DNA of 64,000 bases from Hetaerina americana (lineage: Eukaryota > Arthropoda > Insecta > Odonata > Calopterygidae). The notes beneath the pieces were generated by a model that worked only from the letters and a program-made list of their open reading frames with translations, was not told the DNA's origin and made no database searches. The stretch spans positions 937,001-1,001,000 of the forward strand of contig JAKTNV010000066.1 of assembly GCA_022747635.1 (NCBI GenBank), read 5' to 3'. This document shows, piece by piece, positions 11,345-21,324 of this stretch. Position 1 is the stretch's first letter. Every line of letters starts with the position of its first letter. The position numbers and the translations under genes are program-made.

Positions 11345-11347
<3 letters not shown>
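11053..11347 (+). mobile_element. module A body with tRNA-like segment
   Basis: About 290 bases are almost identical to 20,940-21,202, from a TTTCTCCT start through GAAACAGCCCCCTGA, CTTGGCTAAAGAATCGGGG and a tRNA-like fold (11,171-11,245) to a CTTGTGATCCGTT tail that runs into a TA array. The strong conservation between two loci implies recent spread. It encodes no protein. It may be a SINE or a non-autonomous part of a Penelope-like element. Confidence 0.7.
11171..11245 (+). other. tRNA-like cloverleaf inside module A (not a functional tRNA)
   Basis: The 75 nt can be folded with a D arm GCTC/GAGC and a five-pair anticodon stem TCCGC/GCGGA around loop CCGGCAA. The T arm contains GTTCGAG and an acceptor stem pairs TCCTAGA with TTGAGGA with one mismatch. 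The formal anticodon is GGC (alanine), but position 33 is C instead of the universal T and the T stem has a bulge. A repeat-embedded tRNA-derived promoter is more likely than a tRNA gene. Confidence 0.6.
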
Positions 11348-11391
<44 letters not shown>

Positions 11392-11404
11392 TTATTTATT
11401 TATT
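11347..11404. repeat. (TA)n / (TTTA)n, right border of module A
   Basis: A TA array passes into TTTA repeats. Confidence 0.95.
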
Positions 11405-11765
11405 TACATTCATATACATGTTTATTTCTGCTGCCGAGGTTAAAGGTGGGAATTGTCAGCTTTAGTCAAAAGCTGTAAACTATAAGAAATAACTATTCCC
11501 CGAGATGCTTCGCAGATTTTGTGAAGGAATAAGGTAGCTTCAGATTTACACACGATCAGCGCATCAAATATGCATCAGGCTTCCCTCGTGCGGAATTTAA
11601 AGGGACGTGCCTTTCAAAGGCAGGGAAGAAACATAGCTCTCTCGAATAAGAGGCACCTATCACCTATCCTTTGAATAGCAGACTAGGGACGGAGAAATCG
11701 AACGTATGAGAGCAATCCCATTCAATATGTTCCCCACCCCATGCACATAGATTTAGGAGTGACGT
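11405..11765. other. no gene seen
   Basis: No supported coding, RNA or repeat feature. Confidence 0.45.
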
Positions 11766-12010
11766 CACACTGGATTCGGCTTTTTTTGCCAGTGTTGATA
11801 CCTCTCCACGATCATTCCCTTATTTTTCCTCGCATCTCTCTCCCAAGAAGGCGTTCGAAATCCTTGGGAACAGAAATCAAATGGAAGAGAAGAAGCAAGT
11901 ACGAATCTGTAATCTTTACCCACTTTAAGTTACAAGTGATGTAACAGAGGATTGTCACTCTTCCTTTAGATGTTGCCAGATCGCCGGTTACTTCCTCATC
12001 AAGTGTCATG
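11766..12010. repeat. diverged ~190-bp repeat unit(s), left of mariner
   Basis: Two landmark motifs, AAGGCGTTCGAAATCC at 11,848 and TGTTGCCAGATCGCCGG at about 11,968, recur in the same order to the right of the mariner element at 13,461-13,730. Their spacing implies a repeat unit of about 190 bp. Confidence 0.55.
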
Positions 12011-12072
12011 GCGAGAGTTCATTTTCTGTCGGGGCATATGAACCAAATGTTGAGGGGGGTTGCAAAACAGGC

Positions 12073-13409
12073 ACACAAGGGTTGCTATTTATATTTTCAG
12101 CCTAATAATGAAATGAAAGTAATTTATTGTTGAAAATGGCTTTATTTTTTTCGAAGTGTTCTCCGTGATAATTAATACACTTTTGCATGCTTTCGAACTA
12201 ATGTTCGTAACACTTGTTCCACTCCGATTGAGGTCCCTCCAAAACACGGTTTTTGAATGCATCAACGGCTTCTTCAGGCGACGAAAAAAGTTGGCCATGC
12301 TATTTTTTCTTGTTAAATGGGAAATAAAAAGAAGTCATTTGGTGCTAAATCAGGGCTGCACGGTGGATTATGACGCTTCATTCGACGTTTTGGCCAGTCT
12401 AATAGGTACATAGTTGTTTCAGCCGATCTGTGAGAGCTTGCCCATTGTCATGGTGAAGAATGATCCTTAGTTGCCGCTTCTTTTTCCGGATTTCACCAAA
12501 CACTTCTGGCAAAGAAATGCTCGTGTACCATTCAGAATTCTTGGTTCTAACGTTAGTTGCTGAAACGGTACGGTTGCCATTTGTCCAGTTATTCCGAAGA
12601 AACAGGCGATCACTTGCTTCGTTGTATTTGGTGCAGGAATCACTTTGGTCGGATTTAGCTCGTCTTGGAAGACTCATGCCGCGCATTTCTGTTTGGTTTC
12701 GGGCTCATATGCATAGATCCAAGATTCGTCACCTGTGTACGTAGATATTATGCAAACCTTTTGATGCACCGCGATTGTATTTCCTGAGCATTTCTTTGCA
12801 CCAATTGACACGAGCATATTTTTCAGATTTTGTCAAATCATACGGGGTGGAACGCGAGCAACTAAATTTCACAGCTTGATATTAATGCGATATCTTATTG
12901 TTGCTCGTCATACTAATCCCCAAGGATGCCTCAATCTCACGATAAGTCACATGACGGTCTTTCTTTACTAGTTCTTGCACATCATCAATGTTTTCTGGCA
13001 CAAAAACTGACAATGGATGACTTTCGTCGCTGAGCGAACGGCGGCCATGACGGAATTCGTTAGACCAGCGTTTCACAGTGGCAAAGGATGGGGCTTCATC
13101 GCCAAGTTTCGAGGTAAGTTGATCGATGAACTTCTGTCTCGATAATAATTCGGGATCAAATCCACGGATATAATCCAAAGTCGAAAGTCGTAAAAAATCA
13201 TCACACGAAAGTGTTCACTAGTTGACTCCATTTTTTCGCTGAGACAAAATTTGCGAGTCATCTCAAACAGCACAAGGTATGATCAAACGAGAAAATGTTC
13301 TGAAGAAAGTTAGCGTCAAAACGGTCAAACTCTCAAATGGAAACGTCAGATGGGGCCTAAAGCACCTAGTGATGTCAAGGCTCAAAATATGAATATCAAT
13401 CCTCGTATA
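12073..13409 (-). pseudogene. mariner transposon, lineage M1, copy 2
   Basis: The terminal repeats GGGTTGCTATTTATATTTTC (left) and the complement of CGAGGATTGATATTCATATT (right) delimit the element. Minus-strand frames give the HTH region (PELLSRQKFIDQLTSKLGDE, DRHVTYREIEASLGISMTS) at 13,178-12,890 and a C-terminal half (NEASDRLFLRNNW, EWYTSISLPEVFGEIRKK, ILHHDNGQALTDRLK) at 12,680-12,400. A frame segment continues to 12,089. It is better preserved than copy 1 but still broken by stops and frame changes near 12,880 and 12,700. It lies inside the ~190-bp repeat. Confidence 0.85.
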
Positions 13410-13449
13410 AGCCCTTTTCAACGGCAATTTAAGGATGCTTTCACGCGGT

Positions 13450-13760
13450 AATATGGTTTTATGCGGTGTTGCCACATCTCCCTTATGTCTTTTTCCGTTA
13501 TTTTAATCCACAACCTTCCCCACAGAAGGCGTCCGAATTCCTAGGACGGAAAATCCTGCGAGAAGAAGAGTAAAATGTATTATTGGCCCCTTCCGGCTGA
13601 ATATAAGTTGGGAGTACGTAACGTCGCATATGACATTTCGCGGTGTTGCCAGATCTCCCGGATTCATAACCTATCTATTTCATTTCTCTCTAATACATTT
13701 CCCTGGAAGGCCGTTCGAATGCATAGGAGTGTTTCGGTATCCTAGTTCCCCCCTCCCCTA
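13450..13760. repeat. two tandem ~190-bp repeat units, right of mariner
   Basis: GCGGTGTTGCCACATCTCCC at 13,457 and GCGGTGTTGCCAGATCTCCC at 13,648 start two units about 190 bp apart. Each is followed by an AAGGCGTCCGAATTCC or AAGGCCGTTCGAATGC segment. With the unit left of the mariner they look like an old satellite array split by the insertion. Confidence 0.6.
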
Positions 13761-14660
13761 CCTCCAACGCTCGAGCCTTCTCCCTTTTGTTGGAAAGGCA
13801 TGACGTCAGCACAACAATCCATGACGTCATCCGCAACTCACTGAAAGAGCGAACGGGCTATAGTTGGGAGGGTGAAGTGGGGAACGTAATTTCAATCAAA
13901 AAAATACTCAGGCTGGAAGAAATTTGGACGTTCTGCGTTCTAATGGGGTGTTGGCTAAGGGCTGAGCTGAAAAGGAGGATGCTAAGTGAGCGGGGAAGGT
14001 AAAAAAAAGGAGTAAATATGTCATTTTTTTAATGGCACGAAGAGTATAGAGAGTCATTGGTGGAGGGGAAGAGGGTGCGAATGGACCTTAAACCAACCCT
14101 TTCCACCCAAACCCCTTTCCAAATTAAGTTTCTTTTCATGATATAATGTGGTCTGAACAAGAGAAACGGACCAGGTCAATCTCGTTTAACCGAGTTTTCC
14201 GGAGAAATGAAGACCGAAATTATGTTTCTTCCTTCCTTGGATCAAAGAAATGGTTTCCGAATAAGAGATGAAATTGTCTTGAGGGTCAATATTATTTTTA
14301 TTTTTTTTACGAATCGATACCTATATCCATGGCGCACACTTTCCTCATCACTTAATCTTCACTAACAATGCGAAACACAACAGTAGAGGACAAGGTTAAT
14401 TCATTGGCAGTCATCTTGATACTCAATCGACGGTTAGAGTCAAACTATTGTCGAACACGAGCCACATTGTTGTCGGTTTTGCTGGTCGACGGTCGCCTAG
14501 AGAGCGTTGTTCGACGTGTACCTCTTCCCTCTGCCCTCCTATGAAGGCCTTTGACCACCTCCTTTAACTTGTGAGTAGGACAAAGCGGAGTCCCCGTAAG
14601 CCTCACGAATCATTTTGTTAGTCTCCTTTAAGAGATTTATTCAGTTTAGCACAAAACTTA
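13761..14660. other. no gene seen
   Basis: Includes a short chance open frame at 13,787-14,002. No family motif or repeat partner was recognised. Confidence 0.45.
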
Positions 14661-14667
14661 GTATAAA

Positions 14668-14887
14668 CGTATGGAATCGACGATCGAGTAAACGTTTCTC
14701 GATCGTCGATTCCATTTTTTTCGTGACGCGGTCGGCGCGCAGAGGTTCACAATAACTGAAGTCATGGCTTTGCGGGAAATCTTATCGTCCCCCCTCCCAC
14801 CTACTCCCCAAGTGGTTCGATCCCACTGCGACCGATAGAAGCGGCGCGGGAAATTAAATCGCATTACTTTCGGAACGCACCCCGTAC
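14668..14887 (-). pseudogene. mariner-like lineage M4, 5' end, copy 1
   Basis: The minus strand begins with a GGTGCGTTCCGAAAGTAATG terminus at about 14,887 and runs through a GTGAACCTCTGCGCGCC segment to the transposase start ATGGAATCGACGATCGAG. The same layout occurs at 62,519-62,760. Beyond the start codon region the sequence turns back on itself, so only the extreme 5' end is present. Confidence 0.65.
14670..14714. repeat. perfect 18-bp inverted repeat, 9-nt loop
   Basis: Arms 14,670-14,687 (ATGGAATCGACGATCGAG) and 14,697-14,714 are exact reverse complements around TAAACGTTT. The right arm is the start of the M4 transposase frame on the minus strand. The left arm is an inverted duplicate of it. 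Confidence 0.9.
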
Positions 14888-15435
14888 ACATGCACTGTGG
14901 GCGAATGGTTCTTAATTTCATTTCTAAAGACTTGAGACAAGTATCGAATAAGTAGATTGGGAAATATTTATATTCGTCTCCTCACTGTGACATTTAAAAC
15001 TTTGGTGACCGAAAGAGGAAACATGGTGTCGAAAGAGGAAACCCGTCATCCATAAGTTATTCTATTTTGCTAAGAATTTATCTCGTTGCAATGAGGCAAT
15101 TGCCCCGGTGGCAACGGTCAACTGTCATTCTTACAACGCACATACATACGTATATACACAAGAAGTACAGATAGAAAACAAAATGCTCTTGTTGACAACG
15201 ACACTTTCAGATTACCAACTGCACCTTTACCATCACCCATGGGCTAGGTTCACACCATGCCTACAACGCTCCGTCCATCGCCGCACTCCGTCCAAAACCA
15301 CGCACTTCATATAATTTCATGCACCGTTCAAAATCACGCACCGTTGTACAATCATTCACTTGTGCAATGCAACTTCTCGTGCCGTACACATCACATGCAA
15401 ACAAAATTTAAATAAGTACAATAGTATAACAATCA
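14888..15435. other. no gene seen
   Basis: Short repeated motifs occur (GTCGAAAGAGGAAAC-like at 15,007 and 15,027; GCACCG/GCACTCCG-type phrases at 15,270-15,350), but no gene or named repeat. Confidence 0.45.
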
Positions 15436-15439
15436 CTGA

Positions 15440-15600
15440 TCAATTAAGTTTATCACCCGGTGGCTGCTTTACACTTATTCTTGGAACTCCTAAAATTGGA
15501 TGGAAAGGGCTCAAACAAACCTCCAGGCAGCTGGTTCCAATCAACAGTAGTTCTGTTTAAAAAAAAGAATATTTTTTCCTATTTGTTTTTTGTGCTCTTA
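15440..15600 (-). pseudogene. CR1/L2-type LINE C-terminal fragment
   Basis: The minus strand reads FFFLNRTTVDWNQLPGGLF followed by EPFPSNF. This matches the SFFPRTIRDWN-type C-terminus of many CR1/L2/Jockey-type LINE proteins. The related LINE at 38.3 kb has KYSFFPRTIRNHN at the equivalent place. It is heavily truncated. Confidence 0.55.
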
Positions 15601-16165
15601 CTTTTATTTTTTGAAACTGTGGTCGTTTTTTCCTTTAACTTTGGTTTTTCTTTTTCATGCCATAAATCTTCCCACGCTTCGTCATTTCTAACAATTCTGT
15701 TATACATCGCGCCTAATCTACTCCTTTCCCCTCAATTTCTCAAACTCTCCCATTTCAGTACACCTACACTGAAACGGGAGAGTATCCATGTATCCATATG
15801 TAAGCGCATGTGATATATGGAAATGGTTTGGAATTCCTTTACGTCTCATTCGATTAAAAATGGCACAAATAGTCGTCTTAAACGAGGAGACGTTATTTCG
15901 ACGAATTTCTAACCCCAGGATTGGTTTTTCTTTCTAATCTTTCCTTTGTGGATTTTTCTAATTTGGATGCATCGTCCTCATCCAAAAATGACGTCTGTTT
16001 AATTCTTTCCCCTCCCTTCTTCTCCTTAATTCCCGTAGTCTAATTATTTAAAAACACCCGATAAGCATTACGAAGGGTTAAAAAACATATTTTTGTTTTT
16101 CTCCACCAGGTCGAAATATCTTTAAATCTCAGCGTCCCGAAAAAAACTCACTCAAATGACGCCGA
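15601..16165. other. no gene seen; contains one hairpin
   Basis: T-rich sequence. The inverted repeat at 15,745-15,782 is listed separately. Confidence 0.45.
15745..15782. repeat. 15-bp inverted repeat, 8-nt loop
   Basis: CTCTCCCATTTCAGT pairs with ACTGAAACGGGAGAG with one mismatch around ACACCTAC. Confidence 0.75.
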
Positions 16166-16169
16166 GACT

Positions 16170-17310
16170 CCATTTATGCCATTCCGACCGGAGTCATTTC
16201 GATTCGCGTTCGTTTCGATGCATCCAATTTCGATTTTTAATCGCCTCTTTCAATTTGCTTATAGATATTCCCCCTTGCGACCTCTAGACCAAAAGTTATT
16301 TCGATTTAGGTCATTTTGTTCAATATTTAATGGATTCACGCCATTTTGCTCGAATTAAATTCATCTTAAGTCATTCTATTTTAGGTTCATTCATTTTACG
16401 CCATTTCGCTTAACTTTTCCGGATTAACTTGATGTCGATCAACGTTCACTCTAATTATATCATTTCGATTAATGATGACACACCGAATTACGTCGTTTCG
16501 AATTTTCCCATTACATCTTAACTCATTTTGCATTAAGTTCTTTTGTTTTACCTAATTTCGATTAATCACGCTTTGCTTTAAGTTCTTTCCATTTGCGTCA
16601 TTTTACGTAACGTTATTCAAATTAATTTACATTCGATTAACATAACTTCAATTTACGCTCACTCGTTTGACGTCATTTTGTTTTGATGGTCTTTCAGTTA
16701 ATTACACTTAGCTTGCATTTCTTTCCAGCTACGTAATTTTACATAACGCTTTTCAATTTACATAAGTTCGAAGTACGCTCTCCCGTTTTGCATCATTTCG
16801 ATTGAAGAAACTACACTTCACTTGACGTTCTATCAAAAAAAAACGCCATTTTACTTAACGTTATGTCGATTATCCTTCATCCGATTTACGCTATTTCGAT
16901 CAACGTTTTTTCGATTTGCATTTTGGGCTCAACGTTCTTGACATTTACATAATTTCGATTATCGTCCTTCCTAATCACGTCCTTTCCATGACTGTCATTT
17001 CAATTGACCTCCATTCGATTTATGTCATTTCGATCAACATTCTCTCGATTCGCGTTATCCGCTCCACGCTCTTTGCATTTGCGTAATTTCGATTACTCTC
17101 ATTTCAATCATCCTTTTTTTCGATTGCATTAACTATGGGAGAATTTCCCTTCCGATTTTTATCATTTCGCTCGACTATCTCCATCGTTTCACTATCATAT
17201 AGCTCGACTTTCCTTCGTTTGACGACCCCCCGATTCGTGCGAATAATTTTGACACACGTCACATTCGTATTAACGCCATTTTTTTCATCGCGACACGCGA
17301 TTTTAATTCG
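16170..17310. repeat. cryptic degenerate short tandem repeat (~16-19 bp)
   Basis: For about 1.1 kb the sequence keeps returning to variants of CATTTCGATT followed by AACGT or TTACG. Examples are ATTTCGATTCGCGTTCG near 16,196, CATTTCGATTAATG near 16,462, CATTTCGATCAACATTC near 17,026 and AATTTCGATTACTCTC near 17,085. Spacing drifts between about 14 and 20 bases, so ordinary repeat finders may miss it. There is no coding capacity. An old decayed minisatellite is the likely explanation. Confidence 0.7.
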
Positions 17311-19320
17311 TGTCCTTCCGTTATAAAAAAACCTTTTGGATCGAAACCGTTAGCACCGATTCCGCACCGTCTCGAAACGACTTCATTTTCTCTATCTCGA
17401 CCCTGCTTCCGACGCAAATTCACCCGGCACTCCGTCCCACGACGTCCCATCGACTAAACAGGACTGCGCCAGTCGTGAATAGGGAGGGAAACATTCGCTC
17501 GGCACTTGTCGTGTGTGTGTGTGTGTGTCTGGTACGGTGCCCGAACGAACCCTTCCTTTTCGTCGCCAGGGTATGAAGGAGGAGAGGGGGGTTAAAAGCA
17601 TGCCCTACTACGCCACGGTAATGGCCGCGCCCCAGTCCGGACGAGGAAGACCAAAGGGGGCGGAAGGGAAAGGAATAAAAAAAGGAGGGTTTTGGCAGGT
17701 CGCTCGGCGAACAGACGACAAGCATCATTGTCCATACAATGACCGCCCCTTGTCCGAGATACGAAAGGAGGTGGGGTGAGAGTGGAGGGCACAGGGTAAT
17801 AAAGCGAGCACCCTGGCGTTGACATAGTGACAGGGGTTGAAATTTCCATCAAAAGACGCGCTCAAAAGAAATACAAATCCACTCCCATAAGCGTACGTAG
17901 TCGTGCGTTTTTAATGATTCCCGAGACGTCTTCTTAATGCGAATTCTAAATTGCACTAATGGCCTGCAGTCCATCGACGAAAAGTACCCAGCATCCTTCC
18001 AACCACCCTCTACCCCCCCTTCAGGAAAAATATATTTAAAAGAGTACGTTGACACCCCATCCCACCCCCCTAAAGACTTAAACATCCAAAAAATTATATT
18101 TATCCTACATACGTACTCTCCCAGTCTATAGCGACAAGCCCGCGAGTATGGAACGGCGGAAAAAAACATTTTACTCCAGAAAAAAACTCTTTTCCACATC
18201 TTTTCCTCTTCTTCCCCTTCCTCAAAGTTTTCCTCAACTCATGGAAGAGATCCGAAATCGCAATCAATTTTTTCCCAACCCACGTGCTCTCAACCCCCTT
18301 TTCCAACATCCCCCCCTCCCTCACACTGCTAAACACCTCCAGAGGCGAGGAATCATGAAAAATATTTGCTGATAAAAATTAAAAAAAAAGGTGTTGTCGT
18401 GTGTGTCGACCTTGGCACATTTTCGCCGTGCGTCTGTCATCGTCATTCCTCGCCTCATCTCGCGAATGGCGAGAGGCAGGACTGAAGAAAGAGAGAGAGG
18501 CCAGGGGACACCAAACACCCTTGCACGCTTCGCACACTCCAAAGCCAACCCACCCAACCCCCCCCTTTCCTCTCCTCCTCCTCCCAACACGGTCAGCAAT
18601 TAAAGCGAGATATCTTTAATAGCGGGGGAAGGATTTTTTTTCCGTTAAATGGCTAGGGTCGCTCGCGAGCACTCGGCTCCCTGCTCTTACCTCGACTCTA
18701 CGTAATGAATAATACGTCGGAAAAGGGGCCTCTCCTTCCCCCCCAACTCTTTCGGGTTCTACCCTCTCTCCCCCCCCCCCATGAAATGCGCTCATCGCCA
18801 AGTTCCTCGTCATCTCTCTTTAACCGTCCACTTTCCAAGTTAATTCCTCATTCTCGAGACGGACGACAGATGGAGACGCACGCAGTCTCGCATTCTCTCG
18901 CTCTTCGTCCTTATTATCGCGACATTCAGAAGATTTCCCTTCCGTAAGGATCCGCCTAATTGATTAATAATTAATAATCTTACAGAGATGACTATTTTTA
19001 AATCCGATGGCTGAATGGGGAAAAAATGACGAAGACTCCACCCTAACTCCCGTCACGCACTGAGCACGGTGACACCCAGCTCCATCTTCCGTCTAATAGC
19101 ATACTAAAACGCAAGAATTGTTTCCTTACTTTTTTGTTACGTTAAAAATTCTGCACCATGAGCAAATATGTATTAAATGGTTTTTCCTATTTGCCGCCTT
19201 CAGGCTAAACAAGGTTTGTACATTGAGTATCGGCGACATTTTTTTCCTGACGTGTATGTGTGAAGTGCTTGATTCAGACCGTCGGTTGTTAAGTGTGCGC
19301 AAATCGTATCATTGTCTTTT
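17311..19320. other. no gene seen
   Basis: About 2 kb of mixed composition with a (GT)n run near 17,510-17,529 and several C-rich patches (18,300-18,320, 18,555-18,595, 18,770-18,780). The many short open frames have low-complexity translations and no motifs. I see no promoter or splice arrangement that would make a gene. Confidence 0.45.
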
Positions 19321-19324
19321 ATTT

Positions 19325-19850
19325 AAGACAGTGCGCTCTCAAAATTCTTTTAAGTAAACCCCTTGAGAGCGTCGACACACCTTTCAAGCTAGTAGTGTCT
19401 TTTCCACGACTCCAAGGCTCCCTTCCGGCAGGCGGAAGGTCCTTAAGGGTACACACACTTGCACACTTCTTTGACGGCTTGACATAGGGTCCCATTATGG
19501 TGGTTTCATTTGTGGGAGGATTCCACTTTTTTAGGGAATAGGAAATAATATTCTGATGGTGCCAAGTCGGGATTGTAAGGGGGTTGGGGAATCGTCGCGA
19601 TGTCATATGCAGGTCTTCTTAAGCATACAGGCACTCGACTTTGCTCTCTCGGTCGTCCGTCCAAATACCTTCGGGAGGACGAGTTTAGGGGTTTACTATG
19701 GCATTTGCCAAATTTTCAGTTGTGTAAATACTGTGAGTGAACTGTCACTGTCTTATGTATCAATGCCATTAATACGATCTGCGATCATGCGAACACTTAA
19801 CCGACGACGGTCTGAATTCAGTAATTCATACGTAGAGCAGGTCAGAACAA
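19325..19850 (-). pseudogene. mariner/Tc1-like relic, lineage M5, copy 1
   Basis: It is shared with 33,290-33,830 (opposite orientation) and 50,850-51,235. The minus strand gives a GPYVKPSKKCASVCTLKDLP stretch, which aligns with GP-VPSKKLAHVP-type sequence of the 33-kb copy. That copy also keeps an IPQPP...P-F-PP-YY-like relic of the transposase signature PPYSPDLAP. The assignment is by pattern and is uncertain. The frame is broken. Confidence 0.45.
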
Positions 19851-20630
19851 AAGAGCTAAACAGACCACAAACAATTGCCGTAAAAAAGAAAGGAATACTT
19901 AAAGAAAAAATAGTTCAATGCTTTTAAAGCATCCGTATACACAGCGATATAGACATGAAAAATTCCGAAGCATGGTAATTAATAAAAAAACTGAGAACTA
20001 CATATTTTTCCCCATTAACATTCGTCGTAAACTCACAGAAACATTTTCAGGGCGATAAATGTTCCAACACCGCTGCCATAGTAACCTTAAGTAGAGATCC
20101 AGAAAAAATGTTGAAACAAATGGCATATAAAATTGATTTTTACACATGCTCGACCCAGATATAAGAAAATGGTGATCGGAATAAAAATACATTAATTTCT
20201 TTTTCGCCGTTTGGGTGAATTTACAACACCGTGGGTCAGACGAAACGGATTTCAAAAAGCGAAAGAGTACGCACCTGATTGGTGGATATAAAAGTTTAGA
20301 GGTGGACAATTGATAATTCAATCGGGGTTAAATTAAAAACCAGTTGAAATAAAATTAATTTCAAGTCATGCAATAGTTCCACGGTAGTTATGACCAAGAA
20401 TCTAGCTTCGTACGCATAATATTTCAATTTTGTCTACCTAAACCTGTCTCAAAAATGCTGGAATTAATTTTTTAGTTATTTCTTTTTTTGTCCCCTTATA
20501 AGCGTTTTAAAATCTCCTTTCCGTGTCTACGCCCATGGCTCGGATGATGCGTGCTGAAAACGGAAATTTATAGTTTGATTTCTTCGATGGATTTCAATAT
20601 GCATGTATACACTCGTGTGTCTGGGTATGT
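19851..20630. other. no gene seen
   Basis: AT-rich, with no supported feature. Confidence 0.45.
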
Positions 20631-20631
20631 A

Positions 20632-20632
<1 letters not shown>

Positions 20633-20677
<45 letters not shown>
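20633..20677. repeat. (TA)n microsatellite, left border of module B
   Basis: A TA array immediately precedes the palindrome of module B. Confidence 0.95.
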
Positions 20678-20678
<1 letters not shown>

Positions 20679-20708
20679 CGGTTGTACGGAAAAACTCACA
20701 CGAGCGGC

Positions 20709-20939
20709 ACAATGATGGGCTGACACAATATAACACAAATAGAAAAGCAACATTTAAAAGGACTCTCACACGGTAAACTGTTCGAGCTTTCGGCCCTCTC
20801 AGAGACCCTCTTCAAGTGAGAGGTCTCACTTGAAGAAGGCCTCTGAGAGGGCCGAAAGCTCGAACAATTTACCGTGTGAGAGTCCTTTTAAATGTTGCTA
20901 TTCTATTCTATCTGTGTTATATTGTGTCAGCCCATTATT
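20709..20939. repeat. module B: long palindrome, ~110-bp arms
   Basis: The left arm (about 20,709-20,821) and right arm (20,824-20,939) are reverse complements with a 2-bp spacer and a few differences. The right arm holds CACTTGAAGAAGGCCTCTGA, then a hairpin-forming GGCC...GGGCC followed by GAAAGCTCGAAC, and then GTGTGAGAGTCCTTTT. The hairpin-GAAA-GTGAGTGT order is shared with modules at 40.1 and 43.4 kb. Confidence 0.9.
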
Positions 20940-21053
20940 ATGTATATATTTCTCCTTTGGTGGGTGAAACAGCCCCCTGACGCCATCTCTTGGCTAAAGA
21001 ATCGGGGCGCTTGGCGACATATAAGACCCACGGATCTCAGGGTAAATTACATA

Positions 21054-21128
21054 TCCTCGATAGCTCAAGTGGTTAAGAGCATCCGCCCGGCAAGTGGAAA
21101 GATCCGGTGTTCGAGTCCCGGTTGAGGA
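21054..21128 (+). other. tRNA-like cloverleaf inside module B (not a functional tRNA)
   Basis: Same 75-nt fold as at 11,171. The acceptor stem TCCTCGA/TTGAGGA pairs along all seven positions (one G-T). The anticodon stem TCCGC/GTGGA keeps pairing through a G-T wobble. Position 33 is C and the T stem is bulged, so it is more likely a tRNA-derived promoter or fold than a tRNA gene. Confidence 0.6.
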
Positions 21129-21191
21129 GATATTTTTACTCTTGTGATCCGTTTGATTCCGCCTTCCCCACCTCTATTGTGTTTGTCCTTT

Positions 21192-21202
21192 ATACGTGTT
21201 CC
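21192..21202. repeat. target-site duplication of the Jockey LINE (3' side)
   Basis: ATACGTGTTCC here is repeated exactly at 26,002-26,012 on the other side of the LINE. An 11-bp duplication is typical of target-primed reverse transcription. Confidence 0.9.
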
Positions 21203-21324
21203 AATTCTCGTGGACGGACCCCCGTTACTCCGGTCGGGGCTCCACTGTGTTGCCTTTCCAGCCGCCTAGGCTTCTAAGGCAGGGCGTCGTCTTCTGCGTT
21301 GTCACGGCGTTCTGGCGATCCCTG

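Larger units (their letters stand above)
20940..21202 (+). mobile_element. module B body with tRNA-like segment
   Basis: It is nearly identical to 11,053-11,325 of module A. It is interrupted at 21,203 by the Jockey-type LINE and resumes at 26,002 (CCCTTTTCCTTATATATG, then TA array). Confidence 0.75.
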
